Source of the DNA: Typha latifolia
Lineage: Eukaryota; Streptophyta; Magnoliopsida; Poales; Typhaceae
DNA length: 64,000 nt
Assembly: GCA_019914945.1 (NCBI GenBank)
Contig: CM034107.1
Coordinates: 5,332,001-5,396,000, forward strand
Reading direction: 5' to 3'
Shown here: positions 23,101-34,489 of the stretch, piece after piece
Numbering within the stretch: position 1 is the first letter of the stretch
Layout of the letters: each line of letters opens with the position of its first letter
The notes under the pieces: model-generated
Seen by the model: the letters and a program-made list of their open reading frames with translations, nothing else
Databases searched by the model: none
Told to the model about the DNA's origin: nothing
Made by a program: the position numbers and the translations under genes

Positions 23101-26100
23101 GCTATATTGAAAAGAATATAGTTGTAGAAGAAAACTTTAGAGATAGCCCTACCAATGTACTTCTTTGTATTTTTAATTTCTTTGAGAGTTGTCTTAATAG
23201 AAATCTATCTATGACTTTGCAAGCTGCTATATTTTTTTATCTTCCAGCTAAATATTCTTTCAAATGGTTGACACCACTATTCAGCCAAATGTTCTTTCAA
23301 ACGGCTGACACCACTCATTTCTTTTCGACACTAGTTACATTAACGTCTTTTATCTTACCTAATAGTACTGCAATGTTGTCACCCAATATCAGTATAATTT
23401 TTAAAATTTTCACTATAAAGTAAACATAAATAAAAATAAAAAATAAAATAATTTAAAATTTAAGAAAATAAAGAACCTCTTTCTCAATTTTTCTTCTAAT
23501 CTTGTTTCTTTTCTGTTCTTTCTTGCCCCCTCTCCCATCCTCTCTCTCTCTCTCTCAGTAGCTACTGCGTAGAAACTGTAGTAGTATGATGCGAACCAGG
23601 TCAGATAGGATCACATCAAGGGGAGATTAGACTCAATGGATTGAGTCTAGTTATCTTATTTGCTTATTTGGTTTAGTTAGAATGTTATGATTTTATTTAA
23701 TTAGTTAAATCCAGCTCTGCGTAGTTTTGGAAAAATATTCGCAGAATATTCTACAGACATTCGAATAATATCAAACCAGCAGGATAAGATCGCCAACCTC
23801 CAGATCTACAAATTTGGTATTCATAACTTCTCCAAATTTAGAATCTATCTATTGCGAAACGAAGGATTAATCCGTGAAAGATAAAGAAGGCTGATTTAGT
23901 TAGTTAGTTAACTTTATCTTGTTGTTTGAATTTCAAATAAATCAGATAATCCGCATGTGGATCCGATCCACCATGGATTTTTACTCCTATAAATAGGGTG
24001 GACATGTATTGATAAGAAGGAGATGGAATTGAATTGAGAGAAATCTGAGTTTAGCCAGTTATTATTTTCGTCCTTATCTTTTTTACATTAGCTGTTAGAT
24101 TGTTTTTATCTTCATAGGAGTAGATCATAACCGTAGATCCCTTTCAAGCTTCCAAACCCTAGTCACCTCTTATCTCCAGCAGCCACCCTACTACATAGCC
24201 GTCCACCACCACTCTTGGCCGTCCACCACCCTCCGACGACCACCACAACATTGGATATTACCGTTCTGCCCTCACCTGTCATATCTCCTCTATTTTATTT
24301 TTATCTTTTCATCCCGACCTCCGATTTAGGTGAAACTAGAGCCATTAGAACCCTAACTCACGAGGCTACCTCCACCTAAATTTTCATAATCATCCTACGG
24401 ACGGATCGTTCCAGATCTGGTCCGTAACATTGGTATCAGAGCTTATCATAGTAGTAGAGCAGCAGGAAGAGAAAGAGAGAGTAAGAGAGTAAGAGAGAGG
24501 AAGAGAGAGAGAATGCGAGAGAAGAATTAAAAACTTTAAAAAAAAAAAGAAAAAGAAAAACTCACCCGAGGTCGTCGAAGGTGGAGGTCGTCGGATCTTG
24601 GTTGGAGAACGTAGTCGGAGATTTACTCGTTCGCCAGTGGAAGAAGTGAGAAAGAAGAGAAGAGAGAAAGGGCCGATCTCGATCCGTTTAGTAGTGCATA
24701 AGAAGTCAACACTGTTTTAAAAAGTACCCGCATAGGTGGTCATTAGGCGGTAGCATACGCATATGCATTATGCGGTCTGCATATGCATATGCATTATGCA
24801 GTCCGCACACGCATATGCAGCATGCGGTCCCCGCATACGCATATGCACATATATTGGTTGCATATAGGAGACATGCAAACTGCATATGCATATGCACCTG
24901 CATTTTGACCTCCAATGATTGAATATTGACTGCATATACATATGCACACCCTCATGCATATGAAGCACTATTTCATAATAATGAGATATTTACAACACCT
25001 CATAATAATTTTTATTGATTAATTTTGTTGGCACAATTTTATCATACTTGAAAGTATTTATTGAGTAATTGTATGATTAGAAAGTAGCATTCTTAGTGAT
25101 AGAATATTATGAAGGAAATTTTCAAATGACAACCTACATTTTCATTATTTTTCGATTAACACTTTGTTTTTAAGGATTTTATAACTTGACTCTCATTTTT
25201 CTTATAATTTTTATATAACACCCTACTATTATTTTAACTAACTGACATTAATCTTGTTATATAGTTTATGTAACTCTATTAATTAAATTACTAAAATATC
25301 CTTAAATTTTTTGATTTAGGCCAATACTAAACTCTTTATAAGCATACACCATTCTGAAATCCTGAAAGAGAAAAAATGAGGGGTTGTGTTATAAAATCCT
25401 GAAAGATCGGGTGCGTTAATTAAAAAATAGTGAAAATGTAGGGTGTTATTTTAAAATTCCCTATTATGAAAGTAATTCTCCATATATTACTTTGCAACTT
25501 TTACCTATTTATCAGCTTGTAATGCTAAAATATTCAATAGACTAGATAGGTAAATTATTTATAATTTACTTTTTATACTAGACTGCATACTGCATAAGCG
25601 CTATATGAATCACATGATAGCTTGCATACTGCAAGTGCTTTTCACAAAATTGGAAGTCAATATATAATATGATTTGAATGTGCAACTGCCTCCCAAGTTT
25701 ATAATTTGTGCAAATGAAGATATACATAGATTTGGCTTAGCACTTCTGTATTTCTATAGTCTTGAACATGACAGAAGTTGCTTCAGTAGCCTCACCATAG
25801 CACATTAGAGGCAAATTTAGAAGGTATTCTCATTTGAGATGAGTGCACTACCTTATGCATGAAGGTTTTGGATTAGTGGAAAATTTGTATGGTGGCGATG
25901 GAAAAATCTTGTCAGGTTGTGGATTTGCTACTGCCTGCTAAGTAAAGTTAGCTTCAATGTACAGAAGAAGGCTCTATAGGAATTTTTATAAGAAAAATAT
26001 TTGAAAAAGGTGAGCTGTCTGGGATCTTGAAATCCAATTTACTGCTCAATACAATAGTGAGCTGGCCTACATATCAGTGGATAAATGAATTCGAGGTGCT

Positions 26101-28609
26101 GTTGGCTAGTGAAAGGTTAATGAAGATTTGGAACAGGGTCATTTGGGTGGTAGACAGTTTACAATATTATTTGTATTGGTCAAAGGGTTCAGACAATATC
26201 ATCTGAAACTTTTATGTTCTTACACACTCATTGATCAGCATGCAACTCTTTAACCCTGTATCTTTTCCCTTAATATATGAGGAGGTATTGCCTGTGCTTC
26301 AGGTTCACTCCTTTCATTGTTTTGCTGGCCAACTTGGGTTTTTCCTTATTCAATTCTCACCAACTAGGATTAGTTCAAAAATCCTCTGCTTTTAGTAGTC
26401 TAGAATGTATGTGCGTCAACCTTGTGTATTTGGCGTTTAATCAGGCCAATGAGAGACTAACCATTAACCACACTTTTCTGTCCTTAGCAGATCCTCTTAA
26501 CTTGTCATTCTCACTGAACTAAGGTTAGGATTGTTGTTCTTACAAAGTTGTACATGCCATGACAACTTATTATGCGCAGGTTTTAAATAAGTTTTAGTTA
26601 GATGCTTGGGTGCTCTTTACTCATCATATGGTGACATCATTTGTTGCAAATTTAGAATATCTATACTGCTATGAATATTATTCATTCCATTAGCATAACA
26701 ATTTATAATATGTTATTGTACTAATAGGGTTGTTGCATTTGTAGGAGCCTTGGTTGATGTGCTTATTAGCTTTCCACGTGTTTTTGCTCCTGACAACTAT
26801 CTTCACAAGGAAATATATTAACTTCCAACTTTTCTTGTCGATTCTGGCATGTATGTTTCTTCATCCCAGAATTTTATTTGAGTTAGTCTAACAGGGTCCC
26901 TTTTGTGGTTTCTAATTGCTAGATTCAGTATCACTGCCATGATACAAATTTCTAGTCTCTTATCATTTAATCTTAGAGTAAATTTATTTGGTCATAAATT
27001 TAACAAGAGAGTAAATGTTGCTGCATTTGTCTCTAGAAGGATGCTGGTTCCTTTATGATACAATTATTTTTTGTGGGATTGTATAGCAGTATGAATGGAG
27101 ATGATACTTCTTAAATCCCTTCCAATCAATACATTTCTTCCTTTGAGCATGAAGGGTTCGGAACTGTTGCCCCCATGCTTGCAGAAATGAGAGAATGACC
27201 TATTAGTTCATATTACCTGTTCTCTATTATCCCAGCCGGTCTGATGAATGTACTCCATTGGATTCTTTGAAAAACATCAAGATAAGAAAATATCTTTTTG
27301 ATGCCATTGAAGTGAACTATAGGTGTAACCTATATCATACTACTATATGATTCCTGTTAACAAATTAAGAAATTTTATTTTCTTCTATTTAACCTCTGTC
27401 TACATATGGATGACACTAAAAACCTCAAAAATGTTTATGGACTAACTTCCCGCTATTTATATACCTCAAGTAGTTGGTTGGATGGTGCAAGAAGTTATCC
27501 TCAGTTGTCTGGGCCATAGGGCACGTCTGACCACTATTGAAGAGAATGTGAAGGGGAAGTGAAGCTGAGATGGTAGGGTGTCACACCTATCACATTTCAT
27601 CCATTGATTACAGGATATAATAATCAATTTGATATGTGTCTTTGGCTCTAGCTGAGAAGAAGCCATCCTTGATTATCTTGACCAACTGCTTGGAAGTGCA
27701 TCTCACCTCTCATACTTTTCATCAGAATTTTATTTAAGTTAGTCTAACAGGATCCCTACACCAAGAATTCTAAAATAATGTGAAGAAGCTCTGATTATTG
27801 GGCTAAAGTAACTGACTTCTTGGACCAAACCTGGAAAAGAGTATGAAAGAGAAGTTTAGATGGTAGGGCATCTTGCCTATCACATTTTGTCCTTTTATTA
27901 CAGGATATATTAATCTATTTGACAGCTGGTTAGGCTATTAAAAGACTTTACCAAATATATAGGATAAGAGAATCAGTGTTCATCCTTGCCACCTCTTCTA
28001 TTTTCTCTTCTCTACCTTTCTTATTTGTTATGATAAATGACATGCTCTGAAAGTCATGCAGCTCCTGAAGTTTGCTGCGAGTGGTCATATTATTGTATCA
28101 TTGATTTATGAATCAATAACAAAATAGTTTCTGTATGTATACAAATCAATCATAACGTCCTAGAATGCTAATGAAAAACTTATGAAGAGAAAATTAAAAA
28201 GGAATATTACAAAGTCAAAAGAGTCCATATTTTGAATTTGTATGCTTGTAATAATGCAGATAGTGTCTCGGTTGATTTTTCATGCAGTTTCTGGTGTATA
28301 TCTTGCTGAGAAGATAAATACTTTGTTGGGAAAACACTGGCAGAGCTTTGCAAGCCAGAATTATTTTGATCCTCAAGGCCTTTTCTTGTCAGTCCTCTGG
28401 TCTGGTCCACTTCTCTTCGTAACAATCATCATTGTGGTCAGTAACTCTTCACTTCTAATCTAAATTTCATTAATATGTCTATTCTTCACTCAACTTCTTC
28501 CCTATCTTCTCAGGTGAATACTCTCTTTACACTGTGCCAACTGATCATAAAATGGAAGAGAGCAGAACTCAAGCATCGTGCTAGGCTTTCTCGCTCCAAG
28601 GAGGATTAA
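20193..28609 (+). CDS. TMEM18: TMEM18, nuclear-envelope membrane protein
   Basis: Four exons (20193-20333, 26745-26850, 28288-28436, 28514-28609) join in frame (phases 0, 1, 0) at GT-AG borders and encode 163 residues, the length I recall for the Arabidopsis relative. Residues 1-47 are an amphipathic N-terminus ending in FFHAIDWK. Three hydrophobic segments follow: one in exon 2, one in SILAFSGVYLAEKIN, and one after the family block NYFDPQGLFLSVLWSGPLL. The C-terminus is basic (KWKRAELKHRARLSR) and ends in KED. TMEM18 is a small inner-nuclear-membrane protein whose C-terminus binds DNA in animals; its plant role is little known. Intron 1 is 6.4 kb and is loaded with transposable elements. 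The short ORF across exon 3 includes intron sequence upstream. Confidence 0.92.
20530..20682. repeat. 76-bp tandem duplication in TMEM18 intron 1
   Basis: Two adjacent units of period 76, both containing GGCACTTATTAGCTCGGCGA, differ at only a few positions. They lie about 200 bases into intron 1. Confidence 0.88.
21204..21579. mobile_element. hAT-type MITE, copy 2 (intron of TMEM18)
   Basis: The element spans 21212-21571 (360 bp) and is flanked by a perfect 8-bp duplication, TATCATAG, at 21204-21211 and 21572-21579. Its ends are inverted repeats (CATGGTTCAAAG against CATAGTTTGAAG). It is homologous along its length to the copy at 10075-10442 and lies in the same orientation. It carries no ORF of its own. 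Confidence 0.9.
22000..23430 (-). pseudogene. Relic hAT transposase with BED zinc finger
   Basis: On the minus strand, broken frames give successive parts of a plant hAT transposase. A BED-finger remnant (SGVNHLKEYLAGR, then NIAACK) is at about 23240-23290. A catalytic-region start (WNKFSCRLTCDAWSTKKN) lies near 22893-22960. Then come VVQMVTDNMANY and TPCIAHCIDLILDNIAKELE at about 22610-22765. A low-complexity Tyr-rich tail follows near 22000-22140. Many stops and frameshifts make it non-functional. No termini or target duplication were found. It sits next to the hAT MITE copy 2, but I have no evidence that it mobilised that family. Confidence 0.75.
23587..24442 (+). mobile_element. LTR of TGATGCG family plus primer-binding site
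   Basis: An 843-bp LTR (23587-24429) runs from TGATGCGAAC to CCGTAACA and is followed at 24431-24442 by TGGTATCAGAGC, the classic complement of the initiator tRNA-Met 3' end. It is homologous to the minus-strand LTR at 58901-59779, with matching ends and length. About 250 bases of purine-rich leader follow, and no polyprotein or second LTR is seen, so this is a truncated copy. A short GAG-repeat patch lies at 24470-24515. Confidence 0.85.
24700..24970. repeat. Array of palindromic GCATATGC units
   Basis: About 250 bases are built from repeated GCATATGCAT/GCATACGCAT words separated by GCGGTC-type or GCAGTC-type spacers. The word TGCATATGCA is a perfect palindrome. Both strands carry long Met/His-rich or Ala/Tyr-rich open frames that are artefacts of the repeat. 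Confidence 0.8.
25105..25470. mobile_element. Mutator-type MITE with perfect 9-bp target duplication
   Basis: The element occupies 25114-25461 (348 bp). Its ends are inverted repeats of about 48 bases (GGAAATTTTCAAATGACAAC on the left against GGGAATTTTAAAATAACACC read from the right). It is flanked by the perfect 9-bp direct repeat TATTATGAA (25105-25113 and 25462-25470), the duplication size of the Mutator superfamily. There is no coding capacity. It lies in TMEM18 intron 1. Confidence 0.92.
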
Positions 28610-31465
28610 GTGATTAACACATCTTTCTGTCTTTTGCGGCCAACTCTAGTTTCAGTAAGATAGGGACTTTTTTGTTCGTCTAGGAACTTAAGTCGTACGG
28701 CAAGTGGATGAGGTTCATTATACTTTCGTATTACTTTTTCTTTGAAATACGCAGAATGACTTACAATTATAGCCAATGACAGTGAGCTTTGCTTCATATA
28801 AGTTTGCATGGACTATATTCCTTATGGAATATGGTCTTTGAAAGACGTGAGTTAGTGAGTTGTACAACTATATATATGAAGGGTTAGAAAAGGCATTTAG
28901 ACTAATTTTACCAAAGAAGGAATATTCAATATGGTTGGAAATTTTGATGAGCTCTTGTTGTGTACCATCTGCTCTAGATAGTTGTCAGTTACATGAATTG
29001 TGATTGAAATTTGTGATATATGCTACGACTCAGGTTGATCTCACACTTGTTCTTAATTAGCTACATGTCTCAAATGCCAAAAGTCTGAAATAGACTAGTC
29101 ACATTTAGGAAAATCCTCAGTTACATTATGTATGCTTATTAGCAAGTGATGAACCTGCAATGATATTTCAGTGGATTACTACTATGTATGCTTGTTGGAT
29201 GCGGCTTCTACAATTTAATTACATTTGATTTTTTAATTTAGTGTATAAACTTGGGTGCACATATTTTTGTATAGTCTTGATGCATATTTTGTTACATTGG
29301 AGTGCATACAATTTATGTATACAATACACACCAAAATCTTTTATTATAAATTAAAAAATTGAATACAATTAAATTGCAAAAATCTCCGTTTCATGCATGG
29401 GGCCTATTTTATCTTCTGTTTGCTATTAGGAGGGTGAATTAATTATTGCCTAGTTTATTGTGGGTTATAAGGACATTTTTGTTTTTGAAAAAAGAAGATA
29501 TTTTTATCATAAAACTGCCATACACTGTATGGTAGAAGAAAGACCAAGTGTTGCTAAGTTGATTTATCTCAGCTCTTTAGGTGAATCTTATCTTCACAGT
29601 CTATGGATTGGAAACTTATAAAGTTTGGACTCCTCTCCAAATTAGAATTTTTTTTTTTTTTTCAGTCTAGATAGAAGATTGTCTTGTTAAAAAGACAACT
29701 CTAGAAATAAATTCAACATAACAAAAGCACATCTCGGATCAACTTCTAATAGCATTTAAATCTGCTGTTGATGAGCATGATTTAATTTTTTTTATTATTG
29801 GTGACTTTTAACCTGCTTATTTTTCTTTTATCATCTCTCAGGACAAGAATTTTACTTTGGAAAACTTAACTGCTGACTAAGTTATGAAATCTTGACCAAC
29901 AATCTTAATGTCTTTGAGGGTTCCTCTCTCTAGTAGTGTTTGATGATATTATGTCTTTTACCATCCCTTCTCAGATAACTACTACAAATTTGCGAAGGGC
30001 TTGTCTCATAATAACAATCTTAATACTGACAGAAGAGATTGAATCTCCTATTGGTCGTAAAGGACGTCTATGGTTATCATGTTGGGTAATCAAATATAAG
30101 TCAGATACAAATATAAGCTATTTATTAAATGGGTTACATGAATTGTTCAAATTTATGAGTTATTTACGTTAAAAATTATTCTAGTTTTTGTGAGGTTATC
30201 AACTCATTTAACGAATTAAATAAATTGACATAAGCACTAAAATACAATCCATTTAATAATAGGCTTGGGCGGATTAATCCGTTTATGATCCAAATTTGAT
30301 TATATTAAGGATAAACCCATTTAAAATCTTCAAGTTGGTTTATCTTATTGGGTCAAAAAAATGCCATTGTTAAACAACAGATTGCGATTTAAACCCCCAT
30401 CTTCCGGTGCCAATTTTCTATTTCTGGAAGAACATAACTATTCTAGATATGCTCATGAGTTCTTAAACTCATCGACTTGTCTAAAAACTATTTCACTAGA
30501 TAACGGATTAGACTGCATTACCTGGCATTTCTCAAATTAATATAATCTTTTCCATCAGCTCAGGATGTACAATCTTGAAAGGACTCGCTTTCTATCGGCA
30601 AATGTGGTGGGAAAAAATGTTTGTTCCTTATTGCAAGCTTTTTCGTTTTTCTTTCATCTTCTTTTGGACCATAATGAATCTATTACTTGGGCATAAAGTC
30701 CCATCCTGATTCTACTTATTTTGGGAATTGGCGAATGGAAAATGCTATATGGAAGAGTGGAAAAAGATGGAACTTTCTTGCAACAATTATTTGGAGGTTC
30801 TCATCCAAATTCTTATTTTGATTTCAACATCAACCCAAATGCTATGTTCATTTGAACACATCCTCCATCTAGAACTGATACAGTTATCTGGATTCAAACA
30901 TATAGAAAGATCAATTTGTACCATAAACGATCCTTTAAACAAGGATTGCATAATTTATATGCAAATTGTATGTTATATTATTTGTTGGGGGAGACAAAAG
31001 AGTCCTAGTCCAAGTGAAATAAAGTTTGACACAAATTATTTGTTAGGGAAGACAATGCATGTACTAGTTTCTCCTAGGAATGCTGCCTCCTACCTCCACA
31101 GCAGAGACATGCATAAGTTGGAATAGTAATAAGCATGAACATTCCTCCATCTAATCTCGTGAATACTAAATTTTAGTCAGCAAATAATTGTAATGAAGTT
31201 TTTCTCTTGAAAGAAAAGAATAATTGTAATACAGTTTAACAGAAATGTTTTCAAACAATTCAGATAGATAATTAGTAGATATTATTACTGATTAACCATA
31301 ATGAAGTACATGAATGAAGAAAGACGAGTTCATTAGACATTAATCAACCCACAATAGGAAGAAAGAAGACAGTTGAACCATGTAAAACTGCATACATCTT
31401 GCAGATCAATGCTACTTTGCCATTTTCATCGTCGTTATCATTACAGGTGGGAAGATCTAGTTTTC
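28610..31465. other. Intergenic region between TMEM18 and the STOP1-like gene
   Basis: No gene is supported. The region contains the 3' flanks of two convergent genes, a small inverted-repeat element at 29211-29380 and a T run near 29647-29662. Short ORFs here have no recognisable family. Confidence 0.5.
29211..29380. mobile_element. Small inverted-repeat element (possible MITE)
   Basis: About 30 bases at 29211-29240 (CAATTTAATTACATTTGATT start) are the approximate reverse complement of about 29346-29380. The 170-bp interval between them is non-coding. A target duplication is not evident, so the class is unknown. Confidence 0.5.
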
Positions 31466-32989
31466 TCAGTTCCTTCTGCCAAAATTGCAAGAGCCAGAAG
31501 GCAAAAAGGAGAAAGGTCGCGAGAATTCATCAAGTCCATCAAAGCTACAAGAATCAAAGTTCATTGGTGATAAATAGTTAAAGCTATCGTCAGCAACTTT
31601 AGTATCAAGACTCTTAATGTCCTGTGATGTGCTCCCGGGAAAATTACATCCTATAATTCCCTCCATTCCGCTCATCACCACACTGCCCTCTGCTTGCTCA
31701 GACATTCCTGAAACTTTGCTATCATCCAAGGAGATGGCAGGTGTGTGACCTTGGAATAGCGCAACATGGCCGAACAGCTTATCCTTCCTCGAAAATGTAG
31801 TTCCACAAGAGCAAAGCCACTTGTCCCGACCACAATGTTTCTCATGAGTTTTCAGGTCAGCAATAACCGAGAACTTCTTGGTGTTGCATCTGCTGCAGAT
31901 ATAACTCTTGTCGCAATGGCTTCTCTTGTAATGGTTCTTCACACATAATATCGTCTTGAGGGGTTGGAACTTCTTGTGTTCCTTGTTCCTTTTGCACCCA
32001 AGAAAGGGGCATGAGTACCTCCTGATGAGCGTGGGTTCTGCGTTTAATTCCTTGGTGGGCTTGGCAAGGGCAGCCGGAGTCTTGTACTCATCCCCATGAC
32101 CTCTCATATGCATCCTTAGATTAGCATCTCTCTTGAATCCCTTTCCACAGATCAAACAGAAGTGAGTGTGAGGTGCTAAAATCTCTTCCTTTTCTAGTTG
32201 CAGGACTTCATAAGAACCAGGGGGCAGGTTTTCTCCATCTATACCATCATCGCTCTCTTTCAAATCGTGATCTTCAACCGGAACGGACTCAGAAACTTCA
32301 CCGTCACAAGCATTCAAACACTTGATCAGCTCATCTCCTTCTTCACTAGAGGTGTTGAAACTTTTCATCAGCTCAGCGTACTCTGAACCCTTGGTTATAT
32401 CAGGAGTTACAACCTCATTATGTTGTGGACTACCATTCAAGACAAAGCTAGTAGGAGCACTAAGTACACCTCCTAGCTGCACAACTGTAGGATTAGTTGA
32501 GAGGAGTGTGTTCTTGATTGAAGGAAGAAGAGTTCCAGCAGTTGAGATCAATTGAATTAAGATGCAAGTCAGGTCTGCTGTAACAAGCTGTTGCCGAACA
32601 GCCAATTCACCAGTTCTGTTGGGGAGCTGATGCTCCTCCTGATCAATGATGGACCGAACGATATCCTGAACTTGGTGGATCTTTTGCTCGAGGAAGGAGA
32701 GATTGCTTAGCATTGTTCTCGGGTCCCAATCCAACATCAAACTATTCATAGTTGGAGTTGATCCAAACTGATTTGAGGTCTTAACCTCTCTATCAGGATG
32801 ATACAAGCTCTGAGATTCGGTCTCAAAAGGCGGGGAAAAATCAGTGAAAGTTTGCCCAGGTCTTGGGGCGTAAGGCACATTTGAGGGATTAAATTGGATG
32901 AATGTTTTATTATGGTTGACATCTCTTGCTGCATCACTCGTCATTGATGAAGAGGATGATTTCATTGAAGCTTTGGGAGTTGTTTTCAT
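31466..32989 (-). CDS. STOP1: STOP1/ART1-like C2H2 zinc-finger transcription factor
   Basis: A single coding exon encodes 507 residues. The start is the first ATG after an in-frame TGA; reading could be extended to a GTG at 33001, but there is no ATG there. The length matches Arabidopsis STOP1 (about 500). The N-terminal half carries the family block with SFLEQKIHQVQDIVRSII and a Leu-rich segment. The C-terminal half has four zinc fingers at about residues 277-298, 327-358, 365-386 and 393-415; the later ones use CCHC-like spacing, as in STOP1. STOP1 (rice ART1) is a nuclear regulator of acid and aluminium tolerance genes and is controlled mainly after translation. The symbol marks the family; whether this is the STOP1 or the STOP2-type copy cannot be decided. 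Confidence 0.9.
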   Translation of the reverse strand: MKTTPKASMKSSSSSMTSDAARDVNHNKTFIQFNPSNVPYAPRPGQTFTDFSPPFETESQSLYHPDREVKTSNQFGSTPTMNSLMLDWDPRTMLSNLSFLEQKIHQVQDIVRSIIDQEEHQLPNRTGELAVRQQLVTADLTCILIQLISTAGTLLPSIKNTLLSTNPTVVQLGGVLSAPTSFVLNGSPQHNEVVTPDITKGSEYAELMKSFNTSSEEGDELIKCLNACDGEVSESVPVEDHDLKESDDGIDGENLPPGSYEVLQLEKEEILAPHTHFCLICGKGFKRDANLRMHMRGHGDEYKTPAALAKPTKELNAEPTLIRRYSCPFLGCKRNKEHKKFQPLKTILCVKNHYKRSHCDKSYICSRCNTKKFSVIADLKTHEKHCGRDKWLCSCGTTFSRKDKLFGHVALFQGHTPAISLDDSKVSGMSEQAEGSVVMSGMEGIIGCNFPGSTSQDIKSLDTKVADDSFNYLSPMNFDSCSFDGLDEFSRPFSFLPSGSCNFGRRN

Positions 32990-33040
32990 CTTGATATCCA
33001 CTTCAGCCTTCTCCTTAAAGTCTACTGCTCAGAGAGAACT

Positions 33041-33890
33041 GCAAGAACACATTTTATGAAGCACAAAGTGTAAGATAAAATCAAAATAGATCCCATGACC
33101 AAATTCCTGATATAAAAAACCTCCTAAATTGCATACTGAAGTTAAACTCTAACACAGCTGCAACTCCACACATTTCCTGCCCCTTTGCATATCGCTCCCA
33201 AGAGCATACAGACTATAACTTGAAGAGTTCCAAAAATACACATCTAACCTCCTTCCAACCTCCAGTAATCAGAATGTAAAGGATTCTTCCATTTTATCTT
33301 CCTTCTTCTAGAGTTCTAAGATATCAAACTGATCCATACACCAATAACAAACAGATCTAAAAGCATATAATCCCATAGAACAAACCCCCAAAATCAGTTC
33401 TTTTAGCAGAAAATCTTCAAATTTCGCAACTCCCAAGATGGATCACACCCAAAAGCTCTTGATTTGGGTCGTTACGATTCCGGGAAGAAGGCACCGGAAT
33501 TTGATGGGTTCCAAAGCAAGTAAATCTTACATCTAGATCTTTCATGTCCTAGACCCAAAAGAACAAACTCAAAAGAACCCAAAATTTCCCACATGGCCAC
33601 TACCAAAACTTCTCCTAAGCACTATTCCATCAGAAAAAGTTGAAAAGAAAGAAAAAAAGAAAAAAGATCCTGCAACGAAGATAGTAACAACCAGAAAGAA
33701 GCCACTTACTTGGAGTAATCCAACGCGCTTCCCGAAGAAAGTAATCCCCAAGACTCCAACTTTGATCGATCTCTCAACTAGCCGGATGCATCCTTGATCC
33801 AAACTCCCATCTTTAGAGCTCCCGATCTCTCTCACATCTCCCAATTTCTCCATGTTTGACTTCTCCTTAGAGTACACCGCAGGAAAGCAC
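33041..33890 (-). other. 5'UTR exon and leader intron of the STOP1-like gene
   Basis: A strong donor (GTAAGT) at 33707 and an acceptor (TCTTGCAG) ending at 33041 on the minus strand frame a 5'UTR intron of about 667 bases. The non-coding first exon would lie at about 33708-33890. A 102-residue ORF over this exon is probably accidental. Leader introns are usual in this gene family. Confidence 0.6.
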
Positions 33891-34140
33891 TAATTTAAAA
33901 TGCTCCCCCAATATGATGAGGAGAAATAGAGCTCTCCGCCGAAGATCTCCCCGTATTTTATTGGAGTAGTAGTTTAGACTAACGAGATCCGAAGGTACGT
34001 TAAAGAGAGTGGATATGGAAGGCGAAGGAAAGAGAGAGGCATGGAGGTGAGCAGACGTCAGCGATGAGGTGGTGAGCGGAGTCGGACAAATAAGAGGCCC
34101 ACGGGGTCGGGTCACCGCCAGACCACTAGGTTGAGGAAGG

Positions 34141-34146
34141 GGGGGG

Positions 34147-34207
<61 letters not shown>
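34141..34207 (-). repeat. GA/CT microsatellite upstream of the STOP1-like gene
   Basis: A G run of about 9 is followed by a GA run of about 57 bases on the plus strand, which reads CT in the sense of the gene. It lies just upstream of or within the 5' leader. Confidence 0.9.
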
Positions 34208-34214
<7 letters not shown>

Positions 34215-34489
34215 ATGGACCACTTTTCCACTTCAGTATTCTTTTCATTTCTAATGAGTTGATAAAGAGATCAGAAACTTTTTTCATGGATTTATGCAAC
34301 CCTACTTATCCAAACATATAATTTGATTCGGATCAAATAAATTATAAAAGTGAGATTCTGGTGGGAGCGAGGTTTAGTCCCACAATGGAGTAAAGATGTA
34401 TAAATGTGGTTCCTAAACTTGGTTTTTGGCTCTGGCTGCGCCTCCCTCAAATATGGGTACACTTTGCCAAGTAAAGATCAAGCTTTTCA

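Noticed and set aside
24689..24693. TAGTA as target duplication for the LTR at 23587
   Set aside because: The left copy (23582-23586) is well placed, but the right one does not follow an LTR end, so the element is truncated and the match is not meaningful.
24706..24968. Met/His/Ala/Tyr-rich ORFs on the minus strand
   Set aside because: They are products of the GCATATGC array; both frames are open because the repeat lacks stops.
33001..33001. GTG start for the STOP1-like protein at 33001
   Set aside because: Plant nuclear genes rarely start at GTG. An in-frame TGA lies just upstream and the first ATG is at 32989.
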